From an uncultured Eubacteriales bacterium (GTDB lineage: Bacteria; Bacillota; Clostridia; Oscillospirales; Oscillospiraceae), in contig USEU01000006.1 of NCBI GenBank assembly GCA_900553805.1, forward strand, positions 1 to 48,913: a stretch of DNA of 48,913 nucleotides, written 5' to 3'. Of this stretch, positions 17,575-25,244 are shown in pieces; the stretch's first letter is position 1; each line of letters begins with the position of its first letter. Below the pieces are notes generated by a model. It ran no database searches. It saw only the letters and a list, made by a program, of their open reading frames with translations, and was not told the origin of the DNA. The position numbers and the translations under genes were made by a program.

Positions 17575-18657
17575 ATGAAGAAAACGAAAGATCCAATGAT
17601 CTCCCAAGCCCCGGCGGAAGCCGGGGCTTATCGGGGGATCAACGCCCGCCGCCGGGCGCGGTACGTTTTGGTATTTGTGCTGCTGCTGGCGGCGCTCTTT
17701 GCCATTACGGTGCTGAACATCAACATCGGCAATGTGCCCATCCCCATCCGCAAGATCATCCAGATCATTTTCACCAAAACCGGCACCACTACCGAGGTGA
17801 ACATCATCTGGAAAATCCGCCTGCCCCGCATCCTGATGGCCGCGCTGCTGGGCGGCGCGCTGTCCCTGTCCGGCTTCCTGCTGCAAACCTTCTTTGAAAA
17901 TCCCATCGCCGGTCCCTTCGTGCTGGGCATTTCCAGCAGCGCCAAGATGGTGGTGGCCTTTGCCATGATCTATTTCATGGAGCTGTTCGGCAGCGTCTCG
18001 TCCTATGCGCTGATCGGCGCGGCCTTTGTCGGCTCGCTGCTGTCGGTGGGATTTATCCTGCTGTTCTCCCGGCGCATCCGGGGCATGTCCACCCTGCTGG
18101 TGGCGGGCATCATGATCGGCTATATCTGTACGGCCATCACCGACTTCGTGGTCACCTTCGCGGCGGATTCCGACATCATCAACCTGCACAACTGGTCCAA
18201 GGGCAGCTTCTCCGGCATGAACTGGAGCAACGTGGGCGTGGCGGCCATTGTGGTGGGCGTCACTTCGCTGCTCACCTTCCTGATGGCCAAGCCCATCAGC
18301 GCCTATCAGCTGGGCGAAAGCTACGCCCAGAGCATGGGCGTGAACATCAAGGTGTTCCGCACGGCGCTGATCATGCTCTCCAGCATCCTCTCTGCCACGG
18401 TGACGGCCTTTGCCGGGCCCATCTCCTTTGTGGGCATTGCGGTGCCGTTCCTCATCAAGCGGTGCCTGAATACCTCCAAGCCCCTGGTGGTGATCCCTGC
18501 CACGTTCCTGGGCGGCGGCGTATTCTGTATGCTCTGCGATCTGATCGCCCGCACGGCCTTTGCCCCCACGGAGCTGAATATCAGCACAGTTACCTCCATC
18601 TTCGGCGCGCCGGTGGTGATCTATATGATGCTGCGCCGGAAAGGCAGGCGGGAATAA
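17575..18657 (+). CDS. btuC: FecCD/BtuC-family ABC transporter permease
   Basis: 360 residues with about nine or ten membrane segments. The start is three bases after the upstream stop. Family motifs are WKIRLPRILMAALLGGALSL, SGFLLQTFFENPIAGPFVLG (the BtuC Q-x-x-x-x-N-P-L/I-A-x-P-x-L-G block), LLVAGIMIGYICTAI and the coupling region GPISFVGIAVPFLIKR. The last element contacts the ATPase. These proteins import B12, haem or Fe-siderophores. Here the riboswitch upstream points to a corrinoid. It has a longer N-terminal cytoplasmic tail (about 35 residues) than the typical permease. Confidence 0.88.
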   Translation: MKKTKDPMISQAPAEAGAYRGINARRRARYVLVFVLLLAALFAITVLNINIGNVPIPIRKIIQIIFTKTGTTTEVNIIWKIRLPRILMAALLGGALSLSGFLLQTFFENPIAGPFVLGISSSAKMVVAFAMIYFMELFGSVSSYALIGAAFVGSLLSVGFILLFSRRIRGMSTLLVAGIMIGYICTAITDFVVTFAADSDIINLHNWSKGSFSGMNWSNVGVAAIVVGVTSLLTFLMAKPISAYQLGESYAQSMGVNIKVFRTALIMLSSILSATVTAFAGPISFVGIAVPFLIKRCLNTSKPLVVIPATFLGGGVFCMLCDLIARTAFAPTELNISTVTSIFGAPVVIYMMLRRKGRRE

Positions 18658-18658
18658 C

Positions 18659-19777
18659 ATGGCGGAAACCTATTTTGAGACCCGCGGCCTGACCATCGGC
18701 TACCATGGCGTTCCCGTTATCCGGGACATCTCCCTGAAGATCCGAAAGGGGGAGATCGTCGCCCTGATCGGCCCCAACGGCGCGGGCAAATCCACCTTTT
18801 TGAAAACCGTGGCCCGCGACCTGCCCCCCATCTCCGGCCAGGTGCTGCTGGAGGGGAAGCCCATCCAGTCCTTTTCCTATAAGGCGCTGTCCCAGAAGCT
18901 GGCGGTGATCCTCACCGAGCGGATCAAGGTGGACCTGACCACCTGCCGGGACATTGTGGCCACCGGCCGCTATCCCTACACCGGCCGCCTGGGCGTCCTG
19001 CGCCCGGAGGATGAGCGGGCTGTGGACGAGGCAATGGACACCGTCCATGCCCTGGACCTGAGCGAGCGGGATTTCAGCGCCATCAGCGACGGCCAGCGCC
19101 AGCGCATCCTGTTGGCCCGCGCCATCTGCCAGGAGCCGGAGCTGATTTTGCTGGACGAGCCAACCTCCTTCCTGGATGTGCGGCACAAGCTGGACCTGCT
19201 CTCCATCCTCACCCGCATGGCCCGGAAGAAGAATATAACCGTCATCATGTCCCTTCACGAGATCGATCTGGCTGAGAAAGTGGCGGACAAGATCATCACC
19301 GTCAAGGGCGATACCCTGTTTGGCTGCGGTACACCGGGGGAGATCTTCGAGGAGAACCGCATCCGGCGGCTGTATGACATTGAAAACGGCTTCTTTGACC
19401 CCCTGTTTGGCAGCATTGAGCTGAAAAAGCCCTCCGGCGATATCCCCCGGGTGTTTGTCCTGGCCGGGGCAGGGGAGGGGATCGGCGTCTACCGCAGCCT
19501 GCAGCGGGACAACATCCCCTTTGCCACCGGCATTTTGTATGACAACGATCTGGATCACCGCCTGGCCCGGCTCCTGGCCGCCCAGGTGATCGCCGTCCCC
19601 GCCTTTACCCCCATCGACCGGGCGGCCATCGACCGGGCGGCGGAGGTGATGGCCGGGTGTGAGCGGGTGATCCTGGCCGGGGAACGCTCCCGCATTCCCA
19701 ACGCCCCGCTGCTGGAGCGGGCGAGAGAGCTGGGGCTGCCCATTGTCCAGTGGGCGGCGGAAAGGGCGGCGCTGTGA
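18659..19777 (+). CDS. btuD: BtuD/FepC-type ATPase with a C-terminal extension
   Basis: 372 residues; typical members have about 250-270. Residues 1 to about 255 are the ATPase: Walker A GPNGAGKST, signature SDGQRQRILLARA, Walker B LILLDEPTSFLDV, H-loop MSLHEIDLAEKV. The CRDIVATGRYPYTGRLG segment is characteristic of the B12/siderophore class. Residues about 258-372 form an extra domain starting PRVFVLAGAGEGIGVYRSL, with GILYDNDLDHRLARLLAAQ and RARELGLPIVQWA. It looks like a Rossmann-type alpha/beta fold; I do not recognise a named family. The start is one base after the permease stop, and the end overlaps cbiL by one base (TGATG). It powers uptake with the permease at 17575. Confidence 0.87.
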   Translation: MAETYFETRGLTIGYHGVPVIRDISLKIRKGEIVALIGPNGAGKSTFLKTVARDLPPISGQVLLEGKPIQSFSYKALSQKLAVILTERIKVDLTTCRDIVATGRYPYTGRLGVLRPEDERAVDEAMDTVHALDLSERDFSAISDGQRQRILLARAICQEPELILLDEPTSFLDVRHKLDLLSILTRMARKKNITVIMSLHEIDLAEKVADKIITVKGDTLFGCGTPGEIFEENRIRRLYDIENGFFDPLFGSIELKKPSGDIPRVFVLAGAGEGIGVYRSLQRDNIPFATGILYDNDLDHRLARLLAAQVIAVPAFTPIDRAAIDRAAEVMAGCERVILAGERSRIPNAPLLERARELGLPIVQWAAERAAL

Positions 19778-20478
19778 TGCACAGACGCGGAACCTTTTAT
19801 GCCGTGGGCGTCGGCCCCGGCGACCCGGAGCTGCTCACCCGCAAGGCGGTTGTCGCGCTGGAGGCATGCCCGGTGATTGCCGCCCCCAGAGTATCCTCCG
19901 GGGAGATGCTGGCGCTGAGAATCGCCTCCGGCGCGGTGCGCCTGGAGGGAAAGAAGATCATCCCTTTGGATTTCGGAATGTCCAAGGATAGAAGCGTCCG
20001 CGCCGCCGGATATTGCGCCGCGGCGGACGTCATTGGAGAGCCGCTGGAGGCCGGGCTGGACGTGGCAATGGTGAACCTGGGCGACGTGTCCATCTACGCC
20101 ACTGCCTATTACGTGCTGGATGAGCTGCGCCGCCGGGGCTTTGAGACCCGGATGATCCCCGGCGTTCCCAGCTTCTGCGCGGTAGCGGCAGCCCTGGGCA
20201 GGAGCCTGACGGAGCCGGATTCGCCTCTGCACATCATTCCCGCTGGGGCGGCGGATCTGGACGAGGCCCTGTCTCTGCCCGGAACCAAGGTGCTGATGAA
20301 ATCCGGCCGCTCCATGCCCGCCACCGCCGCCGCTCTGGAGCGCTGTGGCCTGGCCGAGGAAAGCGCGATGGCCGCCGACTGCGGCCTGCCGACCCAGCAG
20401 CTCTTTCCCTCCATGAAGGACCTCCCCGAAAAAATCAGCTACTTTGCCACTGTCATCGTCCCTCCAAAGCGCTCATGA
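19777..20478 (+). CDS. cbiL: Precorrin-2/cobalt-factor II C20-methyltransferase
   Basis: 233 residues. The start is at MHRRGTF (19777), overlapping the btuD stop. Tetrapyrrole methylase motifs are present: GVGPGDPELLTRKAV at the N-terminus, VNLGDVSIYATAYYVLDEL in the middle and IPGVPSFCAVAAALG after it. The LGDxSIYxT block is typical of the C20 enzyme, which transfers a methyl from S-adenosylmethionine to C20 of the corrin precursor in B12 synthesis. It is the only corrin-biosynthesis gene in the window. Its place at the end of a riboswitch-controlled uptake operon suggests shared B12 repression with a biosynthetic set elsewhere, or a leftover of such a cluster. Confidence 0.87.
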   Translation: MHRRGTFYAVGVGPGDPELLTRKAVVALEACPVIAAPRVSSGEMLALRIASGAVRLEGKKIIPLDFGMSKDRSVRAAGYCAAADVIGEPLEAGLDVAMVNLGDVSIYATAYYVLDELRRRGFETRMIPGVPSFCAVAAALGRSLTEPDSPLHIIPAGAADLDEALSLPGTKVLMKSGRSMPATAAALERCGLAEESAMAADCGLPTQQLFPSMKDLPEKISYFATVIVPPKRS

Positions 20479-20483
20479 CAAAT

Positions 20484-20569
20484 ATCCCCCCTGCCTCCTC
20501 AAAAGGGAGTGATATGTACCCCCAATACTGGACACCCGGTATTGGGGGGACATATCAAGGCAGGGGGAT
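20484..20569. repeat. Nested palindrome, MITE-like or IS-end-like
   Basis: The inner arms 20512-20531 (ATATGTACCCCCAATACTGG) and 20536-20555 pair over 20 bp with one mismatch and one G-T pair, loop ACAC. Outer arms ATCCCCCCTGCCT (20484-20496) and AGGCAGGGGGAT (20558-20569) also pair with one bulge. There is no T-tract, so it is not a classic terminator. The CCCCCAATACTGGACAC string resembles terminal repeats of IS3-family elements; that link is inference. Confidence 0.75.
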
Positions 20570-20591
20570 TTTATGCGGCCAAAGTTTTCTA

Positions 20592-20620
20592 TTGACAAAT
20601 GTGCCGTCAAAAAGTATAAT
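20592..20620 (+). promoter_or_regulatory. Full-consensus promoter of the TetR gene
   Basis: TTGACA (20592-20597), 17 bp, TATAAT (20615-20620), 48 bp before the ATG at 20669. It begins 22 bp to the right of the large palindrome. Confidence 0.87.
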
Positions 20621-20668
20621 TTCTAATATATATTTTATGCTATCGATTCGCGAAAGGAATGGATAAAA

Positions 20669-21316
20669 ATGGCTCCACCGAATAAATTCACAAGGGAAGA
20701 AATGGTCCAGGCGGCGCTGCGGGTGGTGCAGGCCGGCGGGATCGACAGCCTGACGGCGAAGCGGCTGGCCCAGGAGTTGGGCACCTCCACCCAGCCGATC
20801 TTTACCTGCTTCGGCTCCATGGAGGGAGTGCGGCAGGAGGTCCACCGGGCAGCAGTACGGCGCTATGACGAATATGCCGCCGCCGGGCTGGCGGAGCAGG
20901 TGCCGTTCTACGGCTTCGGAATGCAGTATCTGCGCTTTGCCTCCGAAGAGCCGGAGCTGTACCGGCTGCTCTTCCTGAGCCGGGGCACTTCGACTGGTTG
21001 CAGCGCTATGGAGGCCATGGCCCATTCCCAGCAGATCGTCCGGCCGACGCTGATGGACATCTACAAGATCACTGCGGAGGAGGCGGACCGCTATTTCCGC
21101 GACCTCTGGCTGGCGGTGTATGGGCTGGCCGCGCTGATCGTCACCGGGAGCTGCCCCTACTCCCGGCAGGAGATCGGGCAGATCCTCACCGGCTTCAGCG
21201 CCGCCATCTGCAAGGCCATCAAGGAGATCCCCGGCTTCGCCACGGACAGCTTCGACCGGGACGCCTTTTTTTGTGATTTGCTGACGAAGAGCGAGGGAAC
21301 AGAGAAGCGGGGATGA
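20669..21316 (+). CDS. TetR/AcrR-family transcriptional regulator
   Basis: 215 residues. The N-terminal HTH covers about residues 8-55 (TREEMVQAALRVVQAGGIDS, then LTAKRLAQELGTSTQPIFTCF). The C-terminal part has alpha-helical ligand/dimer features (EEPELYRLLFLSRG, WLAVYGLAALIVTG) like the WHG-type TetR subgroup. It should bind DNA as a dimer and respond to a small molecule; target and ligand are unknown. RBS is CGAAAGGAATGG. It overlaps the truncated reductase gene by four bases (ATGA at 21313), so the two are co-translated. Confidence 0.85.
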   Translation: MAPPNKFTREEMVQAALRVVQAGGIDSLTAKRLAQELGTSTQPIFTCFGSMEGVRQEVHRAAVRRYDEYAAAGLAEQVPFYGFGMQYLRFASEEPELYRLLFLSRGTSTGCSAMEAMAHSQQIVRPTLMDIYKITAEEADRYFRDLWLAVYGLAALIVTGSCPYSRQEIGQILTGFSAAICKAIKEIPGFATDSFDRDAFFCDLLTKSEGTEKRG

Positions 21317-21648
21317 GCAGACCGATCACGACGCTTTTTATGCTGATGTCTGTGGACGGGAAGATCAGCACCGGCGCGGCAGACTGCCTGGATGTGGATG
21401 CGGATTTTCCCAAAATCGACGGCGTGCGCCAGGGGCTGCACCAGTACTACGAGATCGAGCAGACCACGGATCTCTGGTCGCTGAATTCCGGGCGGGTGCT
21501 GGTGGGCGGCAAGGACACCGCAACGCTCATCGACGGCCGCTCCCAGCTCCGGCCGGAGGCGCTGCCCCAGCTGGGGACGCTGAAGCTGCTGGAGTGCCAG
21601 ACCTTGGAGGACTCCTACCTGCGCCTGCGCTACCAGGTGACCGGCTGA
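21313..21648 (+). pseudogene. RibD/dihydrofolate-reductase-like protein with a large internal in-frame deletion
   Basis: 111 residues against about 220 expected. The N-terminal part (PITTLFMLMSVDGKIST, HQYYEIEQTTDLWSLNSGRV) matches the start of RibD C-terminal-domain reductases. It then jumps directly to the family's C-terminal block (VGGKDTATLIDGRS, LGTLKLLECQ, SYLRLRYQV). About 100-110 residues that normally form the middle of the Rossmann fold and NADPH site are absent, while the frame is kept. Such a product is unlikely to be an active reductase, so I call it a decayed gene. It could be expressed because it overlaps the TetR stop. The comparison is from memory of the family. Confidence 0.68.
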
Positions 21649-21662
21649 GACAATAGAACAGC

Positions 21663-21692
21663 ATCGCCGCCCCGGGAAACCGGGGCGGCGAT
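21663..21692. terminator. Terminator between convergent genes
   Basis: A 13-bp perfect stem ATCGCCGCCCCGG (21663-21675) with its complement (21680-21692), GAAA tetraloop, then TTTAT on the + strand. It separates the reductase remnant from the minus-strand amylase-like gene and may serve both. Confidence 0.85.
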
Positions 21693-21708
21693 TTTATGTA
21701 TGCAAACG

Positions 21709-23430
21709 TTATGCCCAGACCGCATAGCTGAGGGGGGCAAGGTGATCGGCGGTGAAGCCATCGGACAAGACCGGGGCCTCAGCGGGGACATGGGGGAAAA
21801 CAATTGCCGGGGCGATACCGGCGTTCAGGGCGACGGTGACGGTGTGCCCATCCAGACTGCGCCGGTAGACGAACAGACCGCTGTCATCCGCAAAAACCGT
21901 GCGGAAGCTGCCGGTGGCCAGAGCCTCACAGCGCCCGCGCAGGGCGGTCAGGGACTGGAAGAAGGCCCGCTCGTCGTGGCGGGGCTTGCCCCAGGGCATC
22001 GGGCCGCGAAGATCATATTCGCAGCTGCCGTCCATCCCCAGCTCGTCCCCGTAAAAGACGCTGGGCGCGCCGGGGGCGGTGAACAGGAATACCTCCGCCA
22101 GCCGCAGCCGCCGGATCTCTCCGCCGCAGAAGGAGAGGAACCGGCATACATCGTGGCTGTCCAGCAGATTCAGCTGGCCCTGTACGATCCCGGTGGGATA
22201 GCGGAGCAGCATGTCGGTGACCCGGGCGGAGAATTCGGCGGCGGTGATGCTGCCCAGACCGAAAAAGTCCCGGCAGTGCCTGCGGAAATCATAGTTCATG
22301 GCGGAGTCGAACATATCGCCCCGCAGCCAGCTTTCGGCGCTTTCCCAGATCTCGCCGATCATGACGCTCTGGGGGTCAGCCTCCCGGGTGGCCTTCCTGA
22401 AGGCCCGCCAGAAGTCCCGGTCCACCTCGTTGGCCACGTCCAGCCGCCAGCCGTCCACATGGAAGCGCTCGATCCAGTACCGCCCCACCTCCACAAAGTA
22501 GTCGCGTTCCTCCGGGTTGGAGCTGTTCAGCTTTGGCATTTTCCGCTCATAGGCAAAGCAGCTGTAATTCGGCACGGTATCGGGGCGCTCCGGGCGGACC
22601 ACGGGGAATTGAAGGTCATAAAACCAGTCCCGATAGCGGGAGCGTTCGCCGTTTCGCACCACGTCGTCAAAGGCAAAGAACTGCCAGCTGCAATGGTTGA
22701 ACACCCCGTCGATCACCACCCGCAGCCCGCGCGCGTGGGCCTGGTCCACCAGCTCCTGAAAATCCTCGTCGGTGCCCAGATTCGGGCAGACGTGGTGGTA
22801 GTCCAGAATGTCATATTTGTGGTATTCCCCCGCGACAAAAAGCGGGTTCAGGTACAGGCAGTTGAAGCCAAGCCCGGCGATGTAATCCAGATTCTCCGTA
22901 ATGCCCCGGAGGGTGCCGCCCAGCCGGGAATGGAGGGTCAGCCCCCGCTCCCAGGGTGTTGAGTCAGCCTCGGCCCGGATGGAACGGCGGCCGGAGGCGA
23001 AGCTGTCCGGGAAGATATTGTACACAATGGCGTGCTTCAGCCATTCCGGCACGGTGCTGATCTCCTCCCGGCGCATGAAGGGGTACTGGTAAAATTCGCT
23101 GCGCTCCCCGGGAAGCTGCCGGGAGAAGAGGTCGGCGTAGAGATAGACCTGCTCCTCTTTATCCGCCAGCTCAAAGTAGTAACACACGCGGGTGTAGGGG
23201 CTTTCAAAGGTGGCCTCATAGAAATCAAAATACAGGTCCGATCCGATTTTTTCCATGGGCAGGGGGGTAAAGGGGATCGGGTCCGTGGGGTGCACCCGGT
23301 CGCCGAACCAGAGCGTGCAGCGCTCCAGGTTCCCCTTTGCGGCGCGGATGCGGATGGTCAGGCTGGTCTCGCTGTTGGTAAACGCATACTGCGACAGCGG
23401 AATGTGGGTAATGGCTTGCCGTTCGATCAT
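21709..23430 (-). CDS. GH13 neopullulanase/cyclomaltodextrinase-like glucosidase
   Basis: 573 residues, no signal peptide, so cytoplasmic. An N-terminal beta-sandwich (about 1-125) is followed by a (beta/alpha)8 barrel. Conserved regions: DGVFNHC (241-247), GWRLDVANE with nucleophile D331, GEIWE with acid/base E360, and LLDSHD with D427. The N-domain plus HKYDILDYHHVCPNLGT places it near the GH13_20 maltogenic amylase/neopullulanase group, which splits maltodextrins, cyclodextrins or pullulan fragments. It is the last gene of the minus-strand MalEFG cluster, consistent with degrading imported oligosaccharides. The start at 23430 follows a CGGAGGCATTCT RBS. Confidence 0.88.
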   Translation of the reverse strand: MIERQAITHIPLSQYAFTNSETSLTIRIRAAKGNLERCTLWFGDRVHPTDPIPFTPLPMEKIGSDLYFDFYEATFESPYTRVCYYFELADKEEQVYLYADLFSRQLPGERSEFYQYPFMRREEISTVPEWLKHAIVYNIFPDSFASGRRSIRAEADSTPWERGLTLHSRLGGTLRGITENLDYIAGLGFNCLYLNPLFVAGEYHKYDILDYHHVCPNLGTDEDFQELVDQAHARGLRVVIDGVFNHCSWQFFAFDDVVRNGERSRYRDWFYDLQFPVVRPERPDTVPNYSCFAYERKMPKLNSSNPEERDYFVEVGRYWIERFHVDGWRLDVANEVDRDFWRAFRKATREADPQSVMIGEIWESAESWLRGDMFDSAMNYDFRRHCRDFFGLGSITAAEFSARVTDMLLRYPTGIVQGQLNLLDSHDVCRFLSFCGGEIRRLRLAEVFLFTAPGAPSVFYGDELGMDGSCEYDLRGPMPWGKPRHDERAFFQSLTALRGRCEALATGSFRTVFADDSGLFVYRRSLDGHTVTVALNAGIAPAIVFPHVPAEAPVLSDGFTADHLAPLSYAVWA

Positions 23431-23447
23431 AGAATGCCTCCGTGAAA

Positions 23448-24290
23448 TTATCCCTTGACGCCCCCGGCAGTCAGGCCGGAGACCATGTACTTCTGCACCT
23501 TGAAGAAGATCAGAAGCAGCGGAACGGACGTCAGGATGGATGCGGCGGTGAACATGGGCCAGCTCCGGCTGTAATCATTGGACTGGAGCTGATAGAGCCC
23601 GCCCGCCAGGGAATAGGTGCGGCTGTCCAGCAGGAAGGTGGTGGAGAACAGATACTCGTTCCACACCGTGATCAGAACCATCACGCAGGTGACCACGATG
23701 GCGGGCTTGGCCAGGGGAAGAACGATTTTTTGGATCATCTGGAAATCGTTGGCGCCGTCGATCTTCGAGGCATCCTCGATCTCCACGGGAATGGTGTCAA
23801 AATATCCCTTCATATTCCAGATGGCAAACACACACATGGAACCGGCGTAGATCAGGATCAGGCCGATGTGCTGGTTCAGCAGGCCCAGAAGCTTGAGCAC
23901 CCGAAACAGCGCGAACAGCGACAGCACCTGGGGGAACGCATTGAGCACCAGCAGGCCCTGGAGCAGCCCTCTGCGCCCTTTAAAGCGCCAGCGGGACGCG
24001 GCGTAGGCGGCGGGGATAGCACAGAGCATGGCCACAAAAATGGTCCCGGCGCTGAGCAGCAGCGAGTTCTTCATCCACAGCAGGAGCGGCTCGTCAAAGA
24101 GAATGGCCCGGTAGTTTTCCAGCGTGGGATCCTTGGGCCAGAAAGACAGACTGCCGGAAAGCGCCGCCCCCTTGCCGCTGAAGGAGACCGACAGCGCGTA
24201 CAGAATTGGCACCAGCGCCACAAGGCACAGCAGTACGAAAACCAGATTGAGAAGGACGGCCTTGACTAGCCGCTTGTTTTGTCTGCTCAT
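23448..24290 (-). CDS. Sugar ABC transporter permease, MalG type
   Basis: 280 residues, six membrane segments. I place the start at MSRQNK (24290), preceded by GAGGAGTGAGCCT; an in-frame GTG at 24305 lies inside that RBS region and is less likely. The EAA loop of MalG permeases is visible as IPVEIEDASKIDGANDFQMI followed by LPLAKPAIVV. The C-terminus KYMVSGLTAGGVKG is typical. It partners with the permease at 24295 to import malto-oligosaccharides. No ATPase is encoded here; Firmicutes often use a shared MsmK-like ATPase. Confidence 0.88.
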   Translation of the reverse strand: MSRQNKRLVKAVLLNLVFVLLCLVALVPILYALSVSFSGKGAALSGSLSFWPKDPTLENYRAILFDEPLLLWMKNSLLLSAGTIFVAMLCAIPAAYAASRWRFKGRRGLLQGLLVLNAFPQVLSLFALFRVLKLLGLLNQHIGLILIYAGSMCVFAIWNMKGYFDTIPVEIEDASKIDGANDFQMIQKIVLPLAKPAIVVTCVMVLITVWNEYLFSTTFLLDSRTYSLAGGLYQLQSNDYSRSWPMFTAASILTSVPLLLIFFKVQKYMVSGLTAGGVKG

Positions 24291-24294
24291 AGGC

Positions 24295-25179
24295 TCACTC
24301 CTCACGCAGGCTGCGGTTCGTCATCAGGGAGAACGCAATGATCACGACGAACAGCAGCATGCTGACCGCGCTGGACAGGCCGTAGTTATTGGAGACGAAG
24401 GCGTTCTGGTGGGCGTAGGTGATCACCGTATTCAGGCTCGCTCCCGTCATATAGCCCCGCTGCTGGGTCAGCAGATAGATAATGTCAAATTGCTTGAATG
24501 TGATGAATGTGGTCATCACCGCCGCCGGGGCGACGATGGGCCAGATGGCGGGGACGGTGATGCTGCGCAGGCAGGTCCAGAAGCCCGCGCCGTCCAGCCG
24601 GGCGCTCTCATACAGATTGCGATCCACGCTTTGCAGCGCGCCGTCGATGGTGGAGATCATGAACGGCAGCGCCATCCACAGGTTCAGGGCAAGGCAGGAG
24701 CAGAACGCGATGGTATTGCTCCCCAGAAAATCCACCTTGCCCAGGCCCAGCATGGTCAGCAGCTTGTTGAGCACGCCGAACTCCGTGTTGAAAATGCCCA
24801 CCCGCCACAGCAGGATGGAGATGTACGCCGGCATGGCCCAGGGCAGCATCAGCAGCGTCTTATACATCCGCCGCAGCCGCAGCGCGGGGGAATTCAGCCC
24901 GATAGCAATGAGAAAACCAATGCCGATCTGGAGCACCATGTTGATGAGCGTCCAAAGAATGGTGGTCCACAGGGCGCTGAGGAAGCCGGAATTGAACTTA
25001 AACAGCGCCCGGGCATAGTTGGCCAGCCCGATAAAACGATAGTCTGCCCAGTGATACAGGCTCATGTTCGTCGTGGAAACATAGCCTGTGTATAAAATCG
25101 GGAATACAAGCACAATGAGAATGAGCAGCAGCGCCGGCAGACAGTAAAACCACGGCTTCATTCTGAATTTCTGTGTCAT
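24295..25179 (-). CDS. Sugar ABC transporter permease, MalF type
   Basis: 294 residues, about six membrane segments. RBS AAGGAGACCTGCCAGA precedes the ATG. The EAA-loop equivalent reads DRNLYESARLDGAGFWTCL followed by ITVPAIWPIV. The N-terminus PWFYCLPALLLILIVLVFPI and the LMLPWAMPAYISILLWR segment are typical of MalF-like sugar permeases. The stop is four bases before the MalG-type start. Both gene order and sequence indicate a maltodextrin or related alpha-glucan oligosaccharide substrate. Confidence 0.88.
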   Translation of the reverse strand: MTQKFRMKPWFYCLPALLLILIVLVFPILYTGYVSTTNMSLYHWADYRFIGLANYARALFKFNSGFLSALWTTILWTLINMVLQIGIGFLIAIGLNSPALRLRRMYKTLLMLPWAMPAYISILLWRVGIFNTEFGVLNKLLTMLGLGKVDFLGSNTIAFCSCLALNLWMALPFMISTIDGALQSVDRNLYESARLDGAGFWTCLRSITVPAIWPIVAPAAVMTTFITFKQFDIIYLLTQQRGYMTGASLNTVITYAHQNAFVSNNYGLSSAVSMLLFVVIIAFSLMTNRSLREE

Positions 25180-25205
25180 TCTGGCAGGTCTCCTTATAAC
25201 AGCTT

Positions 25206-25230
25206 GGGAGCGGCAGAGTGTGCCGCTCCC
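25206..25230 (-). other. Intercistronic hairpin between binding protein and permeases
   Basis: A 10-bp perfect stem GGGAGCGGCA (25206-25215) with TGCCGCTCCC (25221-25230). There is no T-tract on the minus strand. It probably protects the upstream mRNA or partly terminates transcription, giving excess binding protein over permeases. Confidence 0.75.
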
Positions 25231-25244
25231 GGAATTGCTTTGAT

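Noticed and set aside
16393..18660. 755-residue minus-strand frame opposite the binding protein and permease
   Set aside because: The sense strand carries recognisable BtuF/BtuC-type proteins; the antisense product is low-complexity His/Asp/Gly.
20484..20569. Palindrome as the cbiL terminator
   Set aside because: It is stable, but there is no T-run after either pair of arms; partial termination remains possible.
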